The translations under genes and the position numbers were made by a program. A DNA stretch of 64,000 bases from Nephrocerus scutellatus (Eukaryota; Arthropoda; Insecta; Diptera; Pipunculidae), in assembly GCA_947095585.1 (NCBI GenBank), contig OX352761.1, positions 136,864,277-136,928,276 of the forward strand, given 5' to 3'. How positions within the stretch are numbered: the first letter of the stretch is position 1; the number at the start of each line of letters is the position of its first letter. The notes under the pieces were generated by a model. The model searched no databases and was not told where the DNA came from. It saw only the letters and a program-made list of their open reading frames with translations. Below are positions 48,309 to 60,472 of this stretch, piece after piece.

Positions 48309-49360
48309 CTACAAAGGAAATGTGTAGTTGTTTCTTCTTCCTCCAGGCGAGACCTTCATATTGGATCCAAAATAATTCCCAACTTGAATATATGACTTTC
48401 CATTCGGGTTATGTCCTGCAAGTAAACCGACCGTGCTCCGACAGTTCCTTCTGGATATTCCCAAAATGAACTTAGCGCCGTTTTTGTTGGGCCTATCCAC
48501 AAAGTGCTTGGTAGTTCTACATGTGCTTATGGAGTTCCAACGGTGTTCCTGTTTAATTTCCTTAAATCTTCGAATACCAATATTTAAGCTTGCCTGACTC
48601 AAGCCTAATATTGTTTTGTTTTCGGACCAGTAGGAATATCGGAAGAACCACTTCTTGCAAGTGCATCAGCAAATTAATTTCCTTTTATTCCTGTATGTCC
48701 CGGAACCCAAATAAGAGTGACGGAATTCCATCTTGAAATAGAGTTCAGTCTTCTATTACATTCAACATCATTCTTCGAATTGGCACAAGATGATTTCAGT
48801 GCTAGTAGAGCAGGTTGGCTGTCACTACATATTGCAAAGATTCGTCCTTGTATCTTTTTAGAGACACCCCAGTTGGCAACTTGTAAAATAGCATTGGACA
48901 TTTTCCAAGTGCGAATGCTTCCTCAGAAAATCTCATCTAAGAACTATCCTGCACCAGTTCCTTCATCGGTAAGACATAGAATATGGGTTCACATTCCCTA
49001 GGGATCTCAGTTGGATTTCTCCACCTTTTCCTGCTAGGGTATTGGACTTTTATATCCTCTTTTGAACATAAGAAATGGTACAGTACTGTCCACCGGGTAC
49101 TCTCTACTAGTAATAACTTCGCAAAATTATGCTCAGTGCATTTTTTTTCATAACAGAGATCACAATATTTATGATTGTATTTATGGTTATATTGCTCTAT
49201 TATATTACCATGAGGTACTTTAGGACCAGTTGATATTTCTCGGCCTACCGCAATACTTCGTCCATGCACCATTTTTATGGTCTGACATGGGTTAAACAAA
49301 GTGGATGTATTGGTTGTTTTCTTTGGGCTTGCTGACAACATTTCGTTTGAAGGCAAGAGA
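48309..49360 (-). mobile_element. LINE 3' fragment with RNase H domain, minus strand
   Basis: The 75-codon minus frame has RIFAICSDSQPALLALKSSC and VTLIWVPGHTGIKGN, the RNase H motifs of I-superfamily LINEs. Further 3' (48309-48602) is TVGLLAGHNPNGKSYIQVGN, the usual post-RNase H region. The part at 48937-49356 is open but poorly conserved. Frameshifts and missing Cys residues show decay. Confidence 0.82.
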
Positions 49361-50639
49361 TGGAAGATATAGCTGATGTAAAGCTGCCGTCATTTATTTA
49401 ATGAAAGACATATGAATGGAGGAAGGTATTAAGGCGAGGCTGCTTGCCTACATTGATCACCAAAGGATTACCTGGTTGCTAACTTACCCAACTAGAAGCT
49501 GATCAAATAGTTATACCTTAGCCTCCAGTTAGTAGAATACTAAATACACAAAATGCATATTCATGTCTAAAAGCATTTTTCATTTTTATTTGGAGTTCCT
49601 CTAGCAGGCATTTCCATGGCTTGTTACTGATTTTACATTAACCGTAATCAACGTAATCAGCGTATGATTAACTACGGGGGAAAATATACTAATTTCTTCG
49701 TGATGTATTGAAAAAGATTTTTTGCATTCACTGAGTTGTTTGGTCGGGAAGAGGTAATGGTAAAGTGTACTTAAAGCATACAACACGGAAATGTTTCATC
49801 AGCAATGTTTAAGATCATCACTCTAGACTCCTCCACTGAAGATGAGCCACTGTGTTGGCGGCGGCGGAGGTGGTAAGTGTGGTATAACAGAGCGCTCGAT
49901 ATGTTTACACAGTTGTTGTCTGGTAACTTTGATTTGAACCCGGAAAAAGGTACCACGACATGGCTGTCCAAAGATGAGGAATTCATTGTCGAACGCTGCG
50001 CAAACAATTTAAGGAAAACTTCGTTTACTTTAAATATTACTTTGCTGTATGTAAAGTAAAGTCTACGAATATTTATAACATTTCGAACTAAATCGATATG
50101 AGAACAAAATACTCGCATGGGCATTCAACAACACTTAATTCAACTAAAGTGGCTTCAGCTAAATTTGATACATACTTCGTTTTTTTTTTCATTTCTCTCT
50201 ACATACTCAGGAAGTTTTTCAAGATAATGTCTAACATGTAACATGAGATCAACTCGCACATATTCGCTTTATATGGTAAGGTTATCTCGTCATCATACGA
50301 GTATGCATATACGGAAGTTTGTTGTGACTTTGTGGTGACTTGAAAGTCACCAAAGATTGGTTGGCCAGGAGGGTTCGAATATCGTGACTTGAGAATTTAA
50401 CGATGAAGAATTGTTCAGCGTGATCATTAAAAATATTCCTGAAGGTCGCCGTAGTCGTCTTGACGGAAAAGATATCTAATTTTCCACTATCTGACTGATC
50501 ATAGATGAGGAAGTCAGTTTTTTTGCAAGTCACGTCAAGTAGCAAACACAACAATGTTATAATTGATAAAAAGCAGATTAGAATTTATGTACAAATCAGT
50601 TACCAGATTCTAAATATTTTAGGGCTGAGTCTTCTTCTT
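49361..50639. other. No gene identified
   Basis: AT-rich DNA with unrecognised short frames on both strands. Confidence 0.35.
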
Positions 50640-50740
50640 TTTTCTTTCCTTTAGTCCGCTTGGAGCATAGAACTTCTACAAACGCCCATCAACGAACTCG
50701 ATTTATCGCCTGAGGTTTCAAGAGACGCCACTCAAGGGCT
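50640..50740 (-). mobile_element. LINE C-terminal fragment, minus strand
   Basis: The minus strand reads EWRLLKPQAINRVR, then WAFVEVLCS, closely matching the plus-strand piece at 33.2 kb. Only this short 3' piece remains, consistent with 5' truncation on insertion. Confidence 0.75.
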
Positions 50741-51224
50741 GAGTACGCTATTCTAAATAAAATATCCCAAAGTTAAATGTCCACATAATCTCACAAAACA
50801 CTTTTTAAAGGGAAAAATCTGCTTTGTGGATATCGAGCGATCGAACGCATCACATTTTCAAATGTGGAAATCTAGAAAAGAAAAAGTCATCGGCTTGCAT
50901 CAAGATGATTGTGACGTGTGCGCATGTGCATTACGAGTATTGTGGTGCAATTGACTTAAGATGTGAAGTCACAAATATGGGCGAAATCTGTGTAGAAATG
51001 CTTATTGGTCGTGCGGGTGGCAAGAACTCTTGATTGAAATAAAATGCAAAGGTTACCATAAGCTTTTCGACCCTTTAAAAAGTGATATTGGGAGGATTGG
51101 GCCTTATTTTCGAGTTCGGAGCAATGTCCATTCGGATCTGGTTTTGGTAAAAATTCAACAAATTCGGAATAAATTTTGCTGCTATAATTCTTATGGCCAA
51201 AACATAAAGGGGCGATCAACAAGT
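50741..51224. other. No feature identified
   Basis: Short unrecognised frames only. Confidence 0.35.
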
Positions 51225-51962
51225 ACCAGTGTTTGAAAACAGGTGGCGTTGCTGAGCGAAGTTGACATTACCGTCGTGTACTTTCATCTGTCAAACGATA
51301 CCATACTATCATACCATACTATCAGACTATGTATTTCATAGGTTAGTTTTTATTTGGCGTGTTTTTTCAATAAAATGGAAATTTCGATCCGAAATTAGAT
51401 TTTTATTTGGATTTTGGAAAAACATGCCAAGGAATAAAAGCGAAAGCTGTCTATGGGGACCCTTCACAACCGTGAGGTTTTGGTTCAACGAATCTTAAGG
51501 TTGTACATCTGTTTTTGATGAAAAGCGGCCAGGCCGCCCGGCAGATGTAGCTGAAGGCAATTCATATTTTAAATTATAGTGTAGAAAAGTGTCGGCCCGA
51601 TGGGTGCCGCGATTGCTCACAGTGAACAACAAGCGGATACCTATTTAAGCAAATTTCGCAGGAGTTTTTGCGTATAGTCATCACCGTTGATGGAACCTGG
51701 ATACATTGTTATACGCCAGGGATCAAGCGACAGTCAATACAATGAATTTTTTCGGGTGAATCCGCTCCGAAGAAGGCAAAGACGGTCCCATAAGCCGGAA
51801 AGGTCATGACCACACTTTTTTGGGATTCGAATGGAATAATTCTCATCGACTTTTTGCAGAAAGGAAGAACGATCACGGGGCAGTACTACAGTGAATTATT
51901 GGATTTGGTTTGGTTGAGAAAAAAGTGATGTTTCACCACGATAACGCACCAGCACATTCATT
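51225..51962 (+). mobile_element. irritans-like mariner fragment, plus strand
   Basis: Frames read RKVSARWVPRLLTVNNK, TVDGTWIHCYTPGIKRQS, AGKVMTTLFWDSNG and KKVMFHHDNAPAHSF, then break off before the third-Asp block. TVDGTW has Gly where Glu follows Asp in active enzymes. Numerous stops. The break coincides with an oppositely oriented fragment. Confidence 0.85.
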
Positions 51963-51989
51963 CCGATTATCGCGGCCAAATTGCATCCC

Positions 51990-52350
51990 CGTCCAAGTAG
52001 TACTCGGCGTGTTTCCCTGCAAAATTATTATTTACGAAGGTCAGTTGTTGCAGTTTTAGAAACTCCCGAACGTTCATGATCTTCCAACTTGGTACGGCCA
52101 CGTTTAAATTCAGCTGCCCAAAATGTAACGGTGGTAAATGATGGTGCAGATTCCCCGTACACAGCATCTAACTCGTCCTTGATTTGCTTTCAAAAACAAA
52201 TATTTAGTGACAGCTCGATACTCGATTTTTTCCATTTTCACAAAAACACTCACATCGACTCACTCAAACGACTATCAAACAACAAATGCGCGTGCAAAAT
52301 GGCTGAAATTTTTGTGAGTACCTTTCAATAGATGCTCTAGGTTGTTGACA
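51990..52350 (-). mobile_element. irritans-like mariner 5' fragment, minus strand
   Basis: The minus strand reads MEKIEYRAVTKYLFLKANQG, the transposase start, and continues in shifted frames through AAEFKRGRTKLEDHERSG. It is the N-terminal part of a mariner related to the neighbour at 51.2-51.96 kb, joined tail to tail with it. Confidence 0.82.
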
Positions 52351-52430
52351 AGTGCTGCCATCTTCATGTTCGGGTCGGAAACTTTTCAGACTATCCTCGT
52401 ACCAACACCGAGCCAATACTCAATGAAATT

Positions 52431-52560
52431 ATTCGGCGTCAGTGGTGCAGTGGTTCAAACACTTGGCACCCAGTCGCAGGACACTGGTTCGATTTCAGGC
52501 GCCTACATTTACCTTTTCGGTTCTCGTCTGAATGCAATTCCTCGTCGCAGGACTATCATC
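52431..52560 (+). mobile_element. tRNA-derived SINE-like element, head only
   Basis: GTCAGTGGTGCAGTGGTTCA (A-box-like) and CACTGGTTCGATTTCAGG (B-box-like) are 40 bases apart, followed by CCTACATTTACCTTTTCGG. The head differs from the 61.7-kb SINE, so it is a second tRNA-derived lineage or a tRNA pseudogene. Confidence 0.5.
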
Positions 52561-55500
52561 TTTACTAGCTTGTGTTATATATTTAAGATTACAACTTTAA
52601 TTACGAGTTTAATACAAGTAGACTTCATCAACCAAGAAATGTACTGCATTGAACGTGTAAACTGACTATTATTAAATATAATATTTACAACAAAGAACTG
52701 TGTATTGCGAAAATCCACTGATGGACATAAGAGCAAACGATTGCACCGCTGCTAAATTTTGACATTAGAAGGTTAAATTAAAGTCGGCGCATGTCATCCC
52801 ATTACCATTAAACATTTCAGAACAGAGCACATGCGCATTGCACTCACTATATTCACTCAATCAGCCTGCTACTGCTCTAACGACTTTAATTCGGATCAAA
52901 CGAACGAACGACTTGTTTTGATGATTTGACGATCGGTCGGTGAGATTGACAGAAATCGTGATCACTGGATCGGATCACTACTTGGCGCAACGTGTACTTA
53001 TCTGAGAGTTTGCGCCTTGAAGCGCATTTAAGTCAATCATGTTTTGATTGTTCGTCCATATAATGAGAAAGATAAGTACTTGAGGCAATTGGGAAATTTT
53101 ACCACAATTCAAGCCATCAAGAATTGGACAACGAAAAATCCAAGCCAGTCCAAGGTTAATAGGTTGCACTGAGGAGGCGACATCATCAAACAAAGATGTC
53201 TGTCGTTTTCAACAGATCAAGAAAAGAAGAAGTAAAAAGCAGTGCGGAATAGCGAGGAAAATCTTGTCATTGTCGGCTTTTTTGTCAAAATCCCTAAGCA
53301 CAAATCCGGACCAAACCTTTGTCTTCGATTTCACGACTTCACGACTGACAAAATTGGTACAATTGAGCAATCACTCAGCTCAGGCCAAGTTATTCATTCT
53401 CGTCACCGAGCCCAAGATTGATTTTGTACTAACTTGAGATTGAAATTCCAAATTTCCGTTTGTATGTGTGTGCAATCGTCTTTGAAGATGAACAAACACA
53501 ACTTAAGCATTTCTGGCTTTGTGCCTATAAATCGAAGAAGAACCATGAAGAAGATTAAGAACGAGAAAACTCGCTCTTCTTAACTGGCAATTACGTTTGT
53601 CCTTAAACCACTAACCGCCTATCATCCGTCACTCCTTGAATATCAAATTTTCGCATTTTCGTTTGTGTGTTTCTGGATTTGTGCAAGTGTAGCCAAATGG
53701 AAAATGTAATTTATTTGCCGTTTTTATTTTCAGTCCAGAAAGCCGCCTTTTTGTGAGCCGTCAGAGCCCGCTGGTGGTAATTCTCTTTACATTTTTCCAT
53801 AACCCACTGCCTATTGTCTTCAGTTTGCGTGTGCGCATAAGGTAATGCATGAGAACGCTGGAGCTCAAAAAATCTTGCACAATTTGTTCGTTCACAAGCG
53901 AAGATTAGGAACAACGGCCGTTCATCGTTATAAATAATTAACCTTGGATGTTGGATGTTCGCTAGTTGGTCGGTCGATTGGTTGGTTGCTGATTTCCCAG
54001 ATTTTCACTCTGTCTATATTGAACGTTATGTATGTCTTCAAATTATAACAAGAGATTGGCTTTTTCCGCGAGCTATAAAAAGCAAAAACCACCAACAATT
54101 GGACAAAAACTTGCGCTTTGGGCGATATTTATCATTCATTCACTTCAATTATTTTCACACGAACAAAAAGTTTCTGGGTTAAGTTTGTTGGTTTCTATTT
54201 TAATGATAATTTGCATATTATTTCTATATTATTTTTGTTCTTTTTTTGCATGCAACTGATCTTGTGTACTGAGAAAAACTTTGCAACTCTACGAACGTAA
54301 CATATTTTATTTAAGTTGCTGCTCTAAGAGAGGTTCGAAGAGTTGAATTGAATTGAGATTCATATAGGATAGTCTATATGAGGGCAATAAATAAGATGTG
54401 ACCTTAATATAAGACATTTTGACTTGGATGTACTTTCTCAATAATATACATGTAGTCGTATACCTATTTGGTTCAGTGCATTGTGTAATAATCCGTATCA
54501 GAGTTACGCCTGACTTAGGCAATTAGGAGTATAGTTTGTGACATGCTATCAGACTCAAAAATATCGGGTCGATTTTTGCTACTACTCCTACATAGTTGAT
54601 CGAGAACTTTGCGTTATCATTATAATGATAGGTTTACTGCGAACCCGAAGGGTTAAGCTTATATTCAGAGGACATGAACAATTCTCAGCGAACGTGTGTA
54701 CTTTTGTTCATTTGTACCTTTGTCTGTTTGTACGTTTGTTTGTCGTGTCGTATATCTCGGCTTTTACCAATCAAAATTTGATGGGACTTGTTTTAAAACA
54801 ATTGGTTAGCGCTCGGTTTACGATGGCGTAATTTTTTCATTCATAGGGGTTACTTCCCCTGAATAAATTAAAAAAAAAAACTCAATCGCTATAGATTTTT
54901 TTTAAGCCTAAACGTTTGCAAAGTAAAATGTGTTTTTTTAGTCTATTTCAGAAATGGCTTTTGACTGAATGACCTATCGCTTATGAATGAAAGTGCTACA
55001 TTTAACGTTGCATACTATTAGGCTATTAAGATAAATTAGTTTTAAGACTGAATTTCCACTAAATATACATACACGGGTGTCACTTGGCCAGGTGTGTATG
55101 AAGAGAAGTTTTAAATTTGCAGAGAGTTCCACAATCGAACAAAAACTTGGCGTTCGGACAGTTGACATGAGTACCTAGGTTGAGCCAACATGACAGACCT
55201 CCGAGATTGGATTCATGTAAATTCTACTGTTACTCTTCTATTGTCCTTTTCCATGTTTTACTCGGACGACCAAGTCAGTGGCTTCCTTGAGGATTCTAGT
55301 CGAGCACTTGTTAATAATACAGTCTGCTGGTTTTCTCAAAGTGACTTTCCAAGTTTCGCAGACATACAAGAGTCCTTAGTGAACCTTAGATCGTTAGCTT
55401 TAGGTTCCGGGAGATTTGTGAGGAGTACCAGATATTATTAACATACTATAGGAGTGTCGGGCCTTGTTGACATAAGATCACACATTCGAATCAGCGCTAC

Positions 55501-55814
55501 CATTTTTTACATCCAGCTGCCAGACTTATCGACTCTATCTATCTATCTGATGTCCGTCAACCGAAAGATCACATGTTCCACTAGCGCTAACGAGTAATGT
55601 TTTTGTTTTTGACACGTTATTTTTCAAGCCCACTTGGTTTGCGTAGAATTTTAGTGAGTTTAACTTTCACTCCATGTCACCCAACGATTGTGATAGAAGA
55701 CAGATATCATCGGCATAGTCCAGAGCTTCTGAGTGGTGATAAATGTTCCATGGCAAGCCACATGGAGTACGGGTATTTTTTTTCTTCTCTAAATTAACTT
55801 TGCGTGCCCGTTGC
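52561..55814. other. No gene identified
   Basis: A minus-strand frame at 53711-53914 ends NRQWVMEKCKENYHQRALTA and has protein-like codons, but it lacks a recognisable family or clear splice sites. A segment at 54620-54880 has a repeat-like character (CGAACCCGAAGGGTTAAGC). Otherwise unremarkable. Confidence 0.35.
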
Positions 55815-56245
55815 TGGCTGGCTGCCTGGCTAGTTAGAACTTGTGATCAGTTTTTATTCTACTTCCTAAAGCCCGATTTAAACTTTGCACACATGTGTAT
55901 CTTCCATGTCAATGCTTTCTATTAAAATTTGGGGCCCCTCAGACCCGATTTTCTTCAAATTTAATACGCATGTGTATCTCAGATGGACAACACTTTTATA
56001 CAAATTTGGTTGTGATCGGGCCAGGGGGTCGGGGGGCACCCATACAAATTTTATAAATAAAAGTACCCTCAGGCCTCGAGGTCGGGGGGCTCCTATACAA
56101 ATATTTTACAAAATTTACCCGATTTTCTTCAAATTTTATACGCATTTGTATCTCCGACTGACAACACTTTTTGTAAATATTTAGAAGTGATCGATTCCGG
56201 GGTCGAGGGGCTCACATTTTTTTAAAAAACTACCCGATTTTCTTT
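55815..56245 (-). repeat. Unclassified repeat 'R', inverted and internally repeated copy
   Basis: CCCGATTTTCTTCAAATTTA occurs at 55944 and about 56119, with a partial third copy at 56233. Each of the first two is followed by TGTATCTC and ACAACACTTTTTG-like blocks. GGTCGGGGGGCACCC and GGTCGGGGGGCTCC recur between. These are the reverse complements of the blocks at 33.7 and 38.0 kb. The unit is about 90-175 bp. Confidence 0.65.
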
Positions 56246-57757
56246 AAATGCACATCGCTGATTAGAGAATTTACAAGAAATATTTAATTTTTATTGGCTG
56301 TTTTTTTTCACCATCCAGTCAACGACGATTGTGAAGAGCAATGGCGAGAGGGTGAAACATTGCACCATAACTCCCGAGTAGATGTTGATTAGTTTTTCCG
56401 GAACACCATAACTAGACAAAATCTGGCACATTACGTTTCGTCCCACACTGTCATTTATGATACCACTTCTTCTATAAAACATGCAGAAAAAACCGGCAAT
56501 GACATGAAATTAATTGTTGTTATTTTCTTTTGAAAATTAAATTTCCTAAGAATACTAATCGATGAATTTAAAAATGATCGACCTTTCAATTTGTTACAAG
56601 ACAAAGTAGTCAGTGATTTAGTTTTTATTTATTTTCAAACATATCATTGACATTATAAATCATAGCTTCAAATCATAACCGATAACTACAAAGTATTCAT
56701 TTATACAATAAACAATATAACGAAAGTAAGTACATTAATTACAAACACTGTGTTATACTGTGTTGAATGCACCGCTCAGAGCAGGTGCATTAACCAGTTC
56801 TAATAATCGGTAACTAATCCCCCAGTGCCACCAAGTGCCAAATTCAACAATGTAACATTTTCCAGTTGATTGCAGCTTGCAATAATGCAGCAATTGTGTG
56901 GCATAATGTGTGTGCATAATAATTTGTCACAATTGAAAATTCAAACCAACCAGATGGTCGATGGGGAGGAGGGCTGTACGAAAAGTCTATTCTATCGCTT
57001 TTCTCATAATTATTTACATGAGAGAAGGTCGGCGTGTTGATGAGAGACAACTTAACATTAAATTGACTGTAGTGGAGGGTTGCAGTAATTATTAACGCTC
57101 ACACACACACACACATGTACCAGAGATACCACCAAATATGTACTAAGCAAACTGTGATATTTGAATTTATGATTTGGTTCCGCAGCAATAATTGATGATT
57201 GAGTGCAATATGCAACCCAACTGAGTACACATATTGTGTGGCTGTGTAATAATCTAGAACAACAATAACAACAACAACTACGAGTAATTGGGAATTTGGG
57301 AATTTATCGATTCCAATCGACAAATGTTTGATTGCAGTAATTTCTACCGAATTTGGTTAGTAATTATTTTGTTTAATCGGATCGCATACATTATTCGATT
57401 TAAGCTGAGCGTTCCGTTCACAATACATAATCATTAATTACTTTTGTGGTGCTGCTTTGCATAAGAAGTTAAGGTTGCAATTATTAAGCTTTGGTTAGGA
57501 ATGAATGAATCACTAAACGGTAAATTACTGTATTTAGATTATAAGTTAGAGTTGATAGCAGAACTGTATGATTTTGTAGCTCTTCGATTATCGTAAGATT
57601 ATTACTGAATTATTAATAACTTTTAGATTCAAACTGAGCCATTATGGTACAAAAATGGTCATATATCGCTCGACAAGTAATGTATCTATCCCACTGTTTG
57701 CCACTTATGTTACCTTTAGAATGTCAGTATACGTAGCTACTTGGTTATGCTGACTTA
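56246..57757. other. No gene identified
   Basis: A minus-strand 63-codon frame at 56291-56482 (VMVQCFTLSPLLFTIVVDWM) looks like an RT fragment in which the PQG..LSPLLF block is altered. An (AC)n microsatellite lies near 57101-57117. The rest is AT-rich. Confidence 0.4.
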
Positions 57758-57895
57758 CGAGGGCGTGTTGAAAAGAAATCGTCCTAGGCAAGAAAAAATA
57801 ACTTTTTTCGGCAAAATCCCATATAATTCTCAACAAAGTCTTCTTTTAGATTAATAGATTTCGTCCAACGATATTCCAATTACTCTAATAGACCA
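57758..57895. mobile_element. Possible mariner-type terminal fragment
   Basis: CGAGGGCGTGTTGAAAAGAA, then AACTTTTTTCGGCAAAATCC and TTCGTCCAACGATATTCCAA resemble the end of a mariner-class element read from its 3' side. No matching second end was found. Confidence 0.35.
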
Positions 57896-57934
57896 ATCAG
57901 CATCGTCTTTCATCATTCCTGTTAAAGACAGTGG

Positions 57935-58445
57935 AATGACTAATCAATCGATTTGCTGGGTTCTGGGGCATAGAGACATTCCGGGTAACTGTATGGCTGA
58001 CAAACTCCCCAATCAAGAAAATACACTACACTTTTTACCTGAATATGGTTCCATAAGCATACCAATCGCTACAACAAACAAAAGAAGGATGCTAATGTAA
58101 AAACTTATTATAGGTGGTCAACCGGTACAACTTCCATAGCTACAAAGCAGATCTGCCCCAAGCTGGAACCGAAACGCTCTCTCAAAAAAGATCGCACATC
58201 GGTGCTATTGTAGGTGTCATCACTGGACACTGTCTCATAGGCAGGCATGCAGCATGACTTAGAGTCTTCTTGAATGACTTCTGCAGAAGCTGCATGGATG
58301 AGACCATCGTCACTCTTCTCTGTACTTGTCCAGCCCTCTCCCAAAAACGTAAACCCCATATGGGAGCTTTCTTCTACAACGACACTAATGATCTCATTAA
58401 CATTGACATTGGTGGTTTCCTACGCTTCATGCAAAGTTCATCAAG
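57935..58445 (+). mobile_element. I-superfamily LINE fragment, RNase H and Cys-rich tail
   Basis: Frames read SICWVLGHRDIPGNCMADKL (RNase H), then GVITGHCLIGRHAA and NDFCRSCMDETIVTLLCTCP, then ALSQKRKPHMGAFFYND, the zinc-knuckle-like tail that follows RNase H in these elements. Frames change at least three times. Confidence 0.82.
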
Positions 58446-59335
58446 TAGGTGAAAGGATTTTTTCTTGATCCGTTTGGTATCACAATGGATCATTACTGGT
58501 CCAAGTGTGTCGGTTTCACTGACAGCCACCTTAACCTAACCTATACCTTTCATATAATACGATTTCTGAAAGCACGCAACGCAAAAAAGTCCTCTGTTTC
58601 AGTGATGACCTTCTCATCCGACATAAATCTCTTACCACCAAGCCATTTTGTCTATTTTGTCGCGGTTGAACATCGCCAACAAACAAACGGGGCACCAATC
58701 TGGCAATGACCTTCCTCAGTCTTGAATATTCATGCAATATATTCTCCGTTCGTTAAGGTGAAATACCCATAGCCTCGGTGTTGATTTCTTTTTTAAAAAC
58801 AAATGCAGTGAGCACGTTATTCAATTTTCTTCATAAAACACAAAAGTTGTTCGCTTTCAATGTCTGTCATACACAAACTAAATGATGCAGTTGGCAGAAA
58901 AATTGACATGAAACATTTAAAGGATAGTAAATACGGAAGCCAACATTGCTTTGGTACTGGTAGCGCCATCTCTTGCCTAGGCCGAGTACAATTCAGCCCG
59001 CCCTCGTGCAAAGTAATTGACGCAACAATCCGCATTTGCGAAAAATATAAAACGAAATTAAACCTTTTCTCGAAACACCCTTCAGATGTCCACGTCGTAT
59101 CCTTTTCATCTCATTTCATTTCTGTTTTGGCAATTATGTTTCGACAGAGAGTTTTGACTGCAATCTTTAAACGGTCTATTGTGTCCAAGATATGTACACA
59201 ACCTACCTTATGACGGTGAGCACGGCTCTAGTTGTAAATTTTTTAAACTCGGTAAAGATCAGAATGTCCGGACTTGCTTTCTTATAGATCCCTTGCTGTC
59301 AGAATCGCCTGAATACCCGAGAGTACGTGATTTAT
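58446..59335. other. No gene identified
   Basis: A 117-codon plus frame at 58860-59213 is open but unlike any family I know and has no clear splice sites. It may be derived from a transposon. Confidence 0.3.
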
Positions 59336-59525
59336 TTGGCGTCATGCTCTAGTACCATAAAGTGGTTAGTGCGTAGGGAGGTTCGATGTTCGAATCCTAG
59401 AAAACCAAACCTTACATTGCAAGTTCCTTCCATTTGTGTGCAGAAATATAACACGCACAAAAAGAATGGACGCGAGAAGCAAGTCATTGGATCAGAACGA
59501 TCTGTCGCGCCAAATATTTTTAATA
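59336..59525 (+). mobile_element. tRNA-derived SINE, diverged head
   Basis: The head has TAAAGTGGTTAGTGCG and the B box GTTCGAATCCTAG. The 3' half is AAGTTCCTTCCATTTGTGTG ... GACGCGAGAAGC ... GATCTGTCGCGCCAAATATT, shared with the other copies. The tail ends TTTTAAT. Confidence 0.75.
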
Positions 59526-60472
59526 CGAGTAGACCCTTTACTAAAATTTTTTTTGTAACCGATAACTGATTCATTTTTTCTTTACAATTCCAAGAACACA
59601 GTTTTTTTTTTAACAAAAAACAACGATTGGAAACTGCTAAGTAGTTGACATAACACTACTACTATTACCCCTTGGTACTTTTATTCATCTCGACCGCTTT
59701 GTAATCACTCTTCGGCTTCGCAAACAATAAATCTTCTGACAAACGATGAGTTTTCTTCCTGATTCCACATGAACACCCAACTTAAATGTGAAGTTAATAA
59801 ATATGGAGAAAAAAGGTATAAAAAAATTCGCCTCAAATGGCTATAATATAACCTTATAACGTACCCAACCAGTTGTTGCACACATCATTATGTGTAATAA
59901 ACTCTTGAGTGAGAATTACTTTTAGCTTGCACCAGACAAGGCAATAAATTTCGCAGTTATCAGTTTTATTGGAACACCCCCTACCCCGTTTGTTACAGAG
60001 AATCGCACCACGAGAATAGGAAATTTGTCATCCTGTCGGTGGGTAGTTGGAGGTAGCGGTAGCGCTACTACTGACGTCGACTGCAAATGAATCCAGGAAG
60101 TACGAGGAGTACATGTAATTTATGATAAGGTTTCTCCCAATTATTTGATTTATAGCTAAAGCCATCGAATGAGTTCGCAAGTTGACCGCTCACACACACA
60201 CTTATCCAAAATTCCATATTTGCTTCGGTTTTATGACAAATAAATTGCAAATATTTCATTATTGAACGGGATATAATGGAAAATATTTCATAATATAATG
60301 AAAATATGTAAGAATTAACAACATGGCAGACTTAAACCATAGAGCACTAAGCACATAGAGCCTTTTTCTTTAACAAGAAGTTGGATAATTTTTCGACCAG
60401 TTTTGGGCCAGTCTGTTTCATTTTCACTTCATTTCATTCACTATCTGAAATGTAAAGTATATGTATATAGTA
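59526..60472. other. No gene identified
   Basis: AT-rich DNA with chance frames only. Confidence 0.35.

Noticed and set aside
58860..59213. 117-codon plus frame
   Set aside because: No family resemblance seen; kept only as a note in the gap entry.
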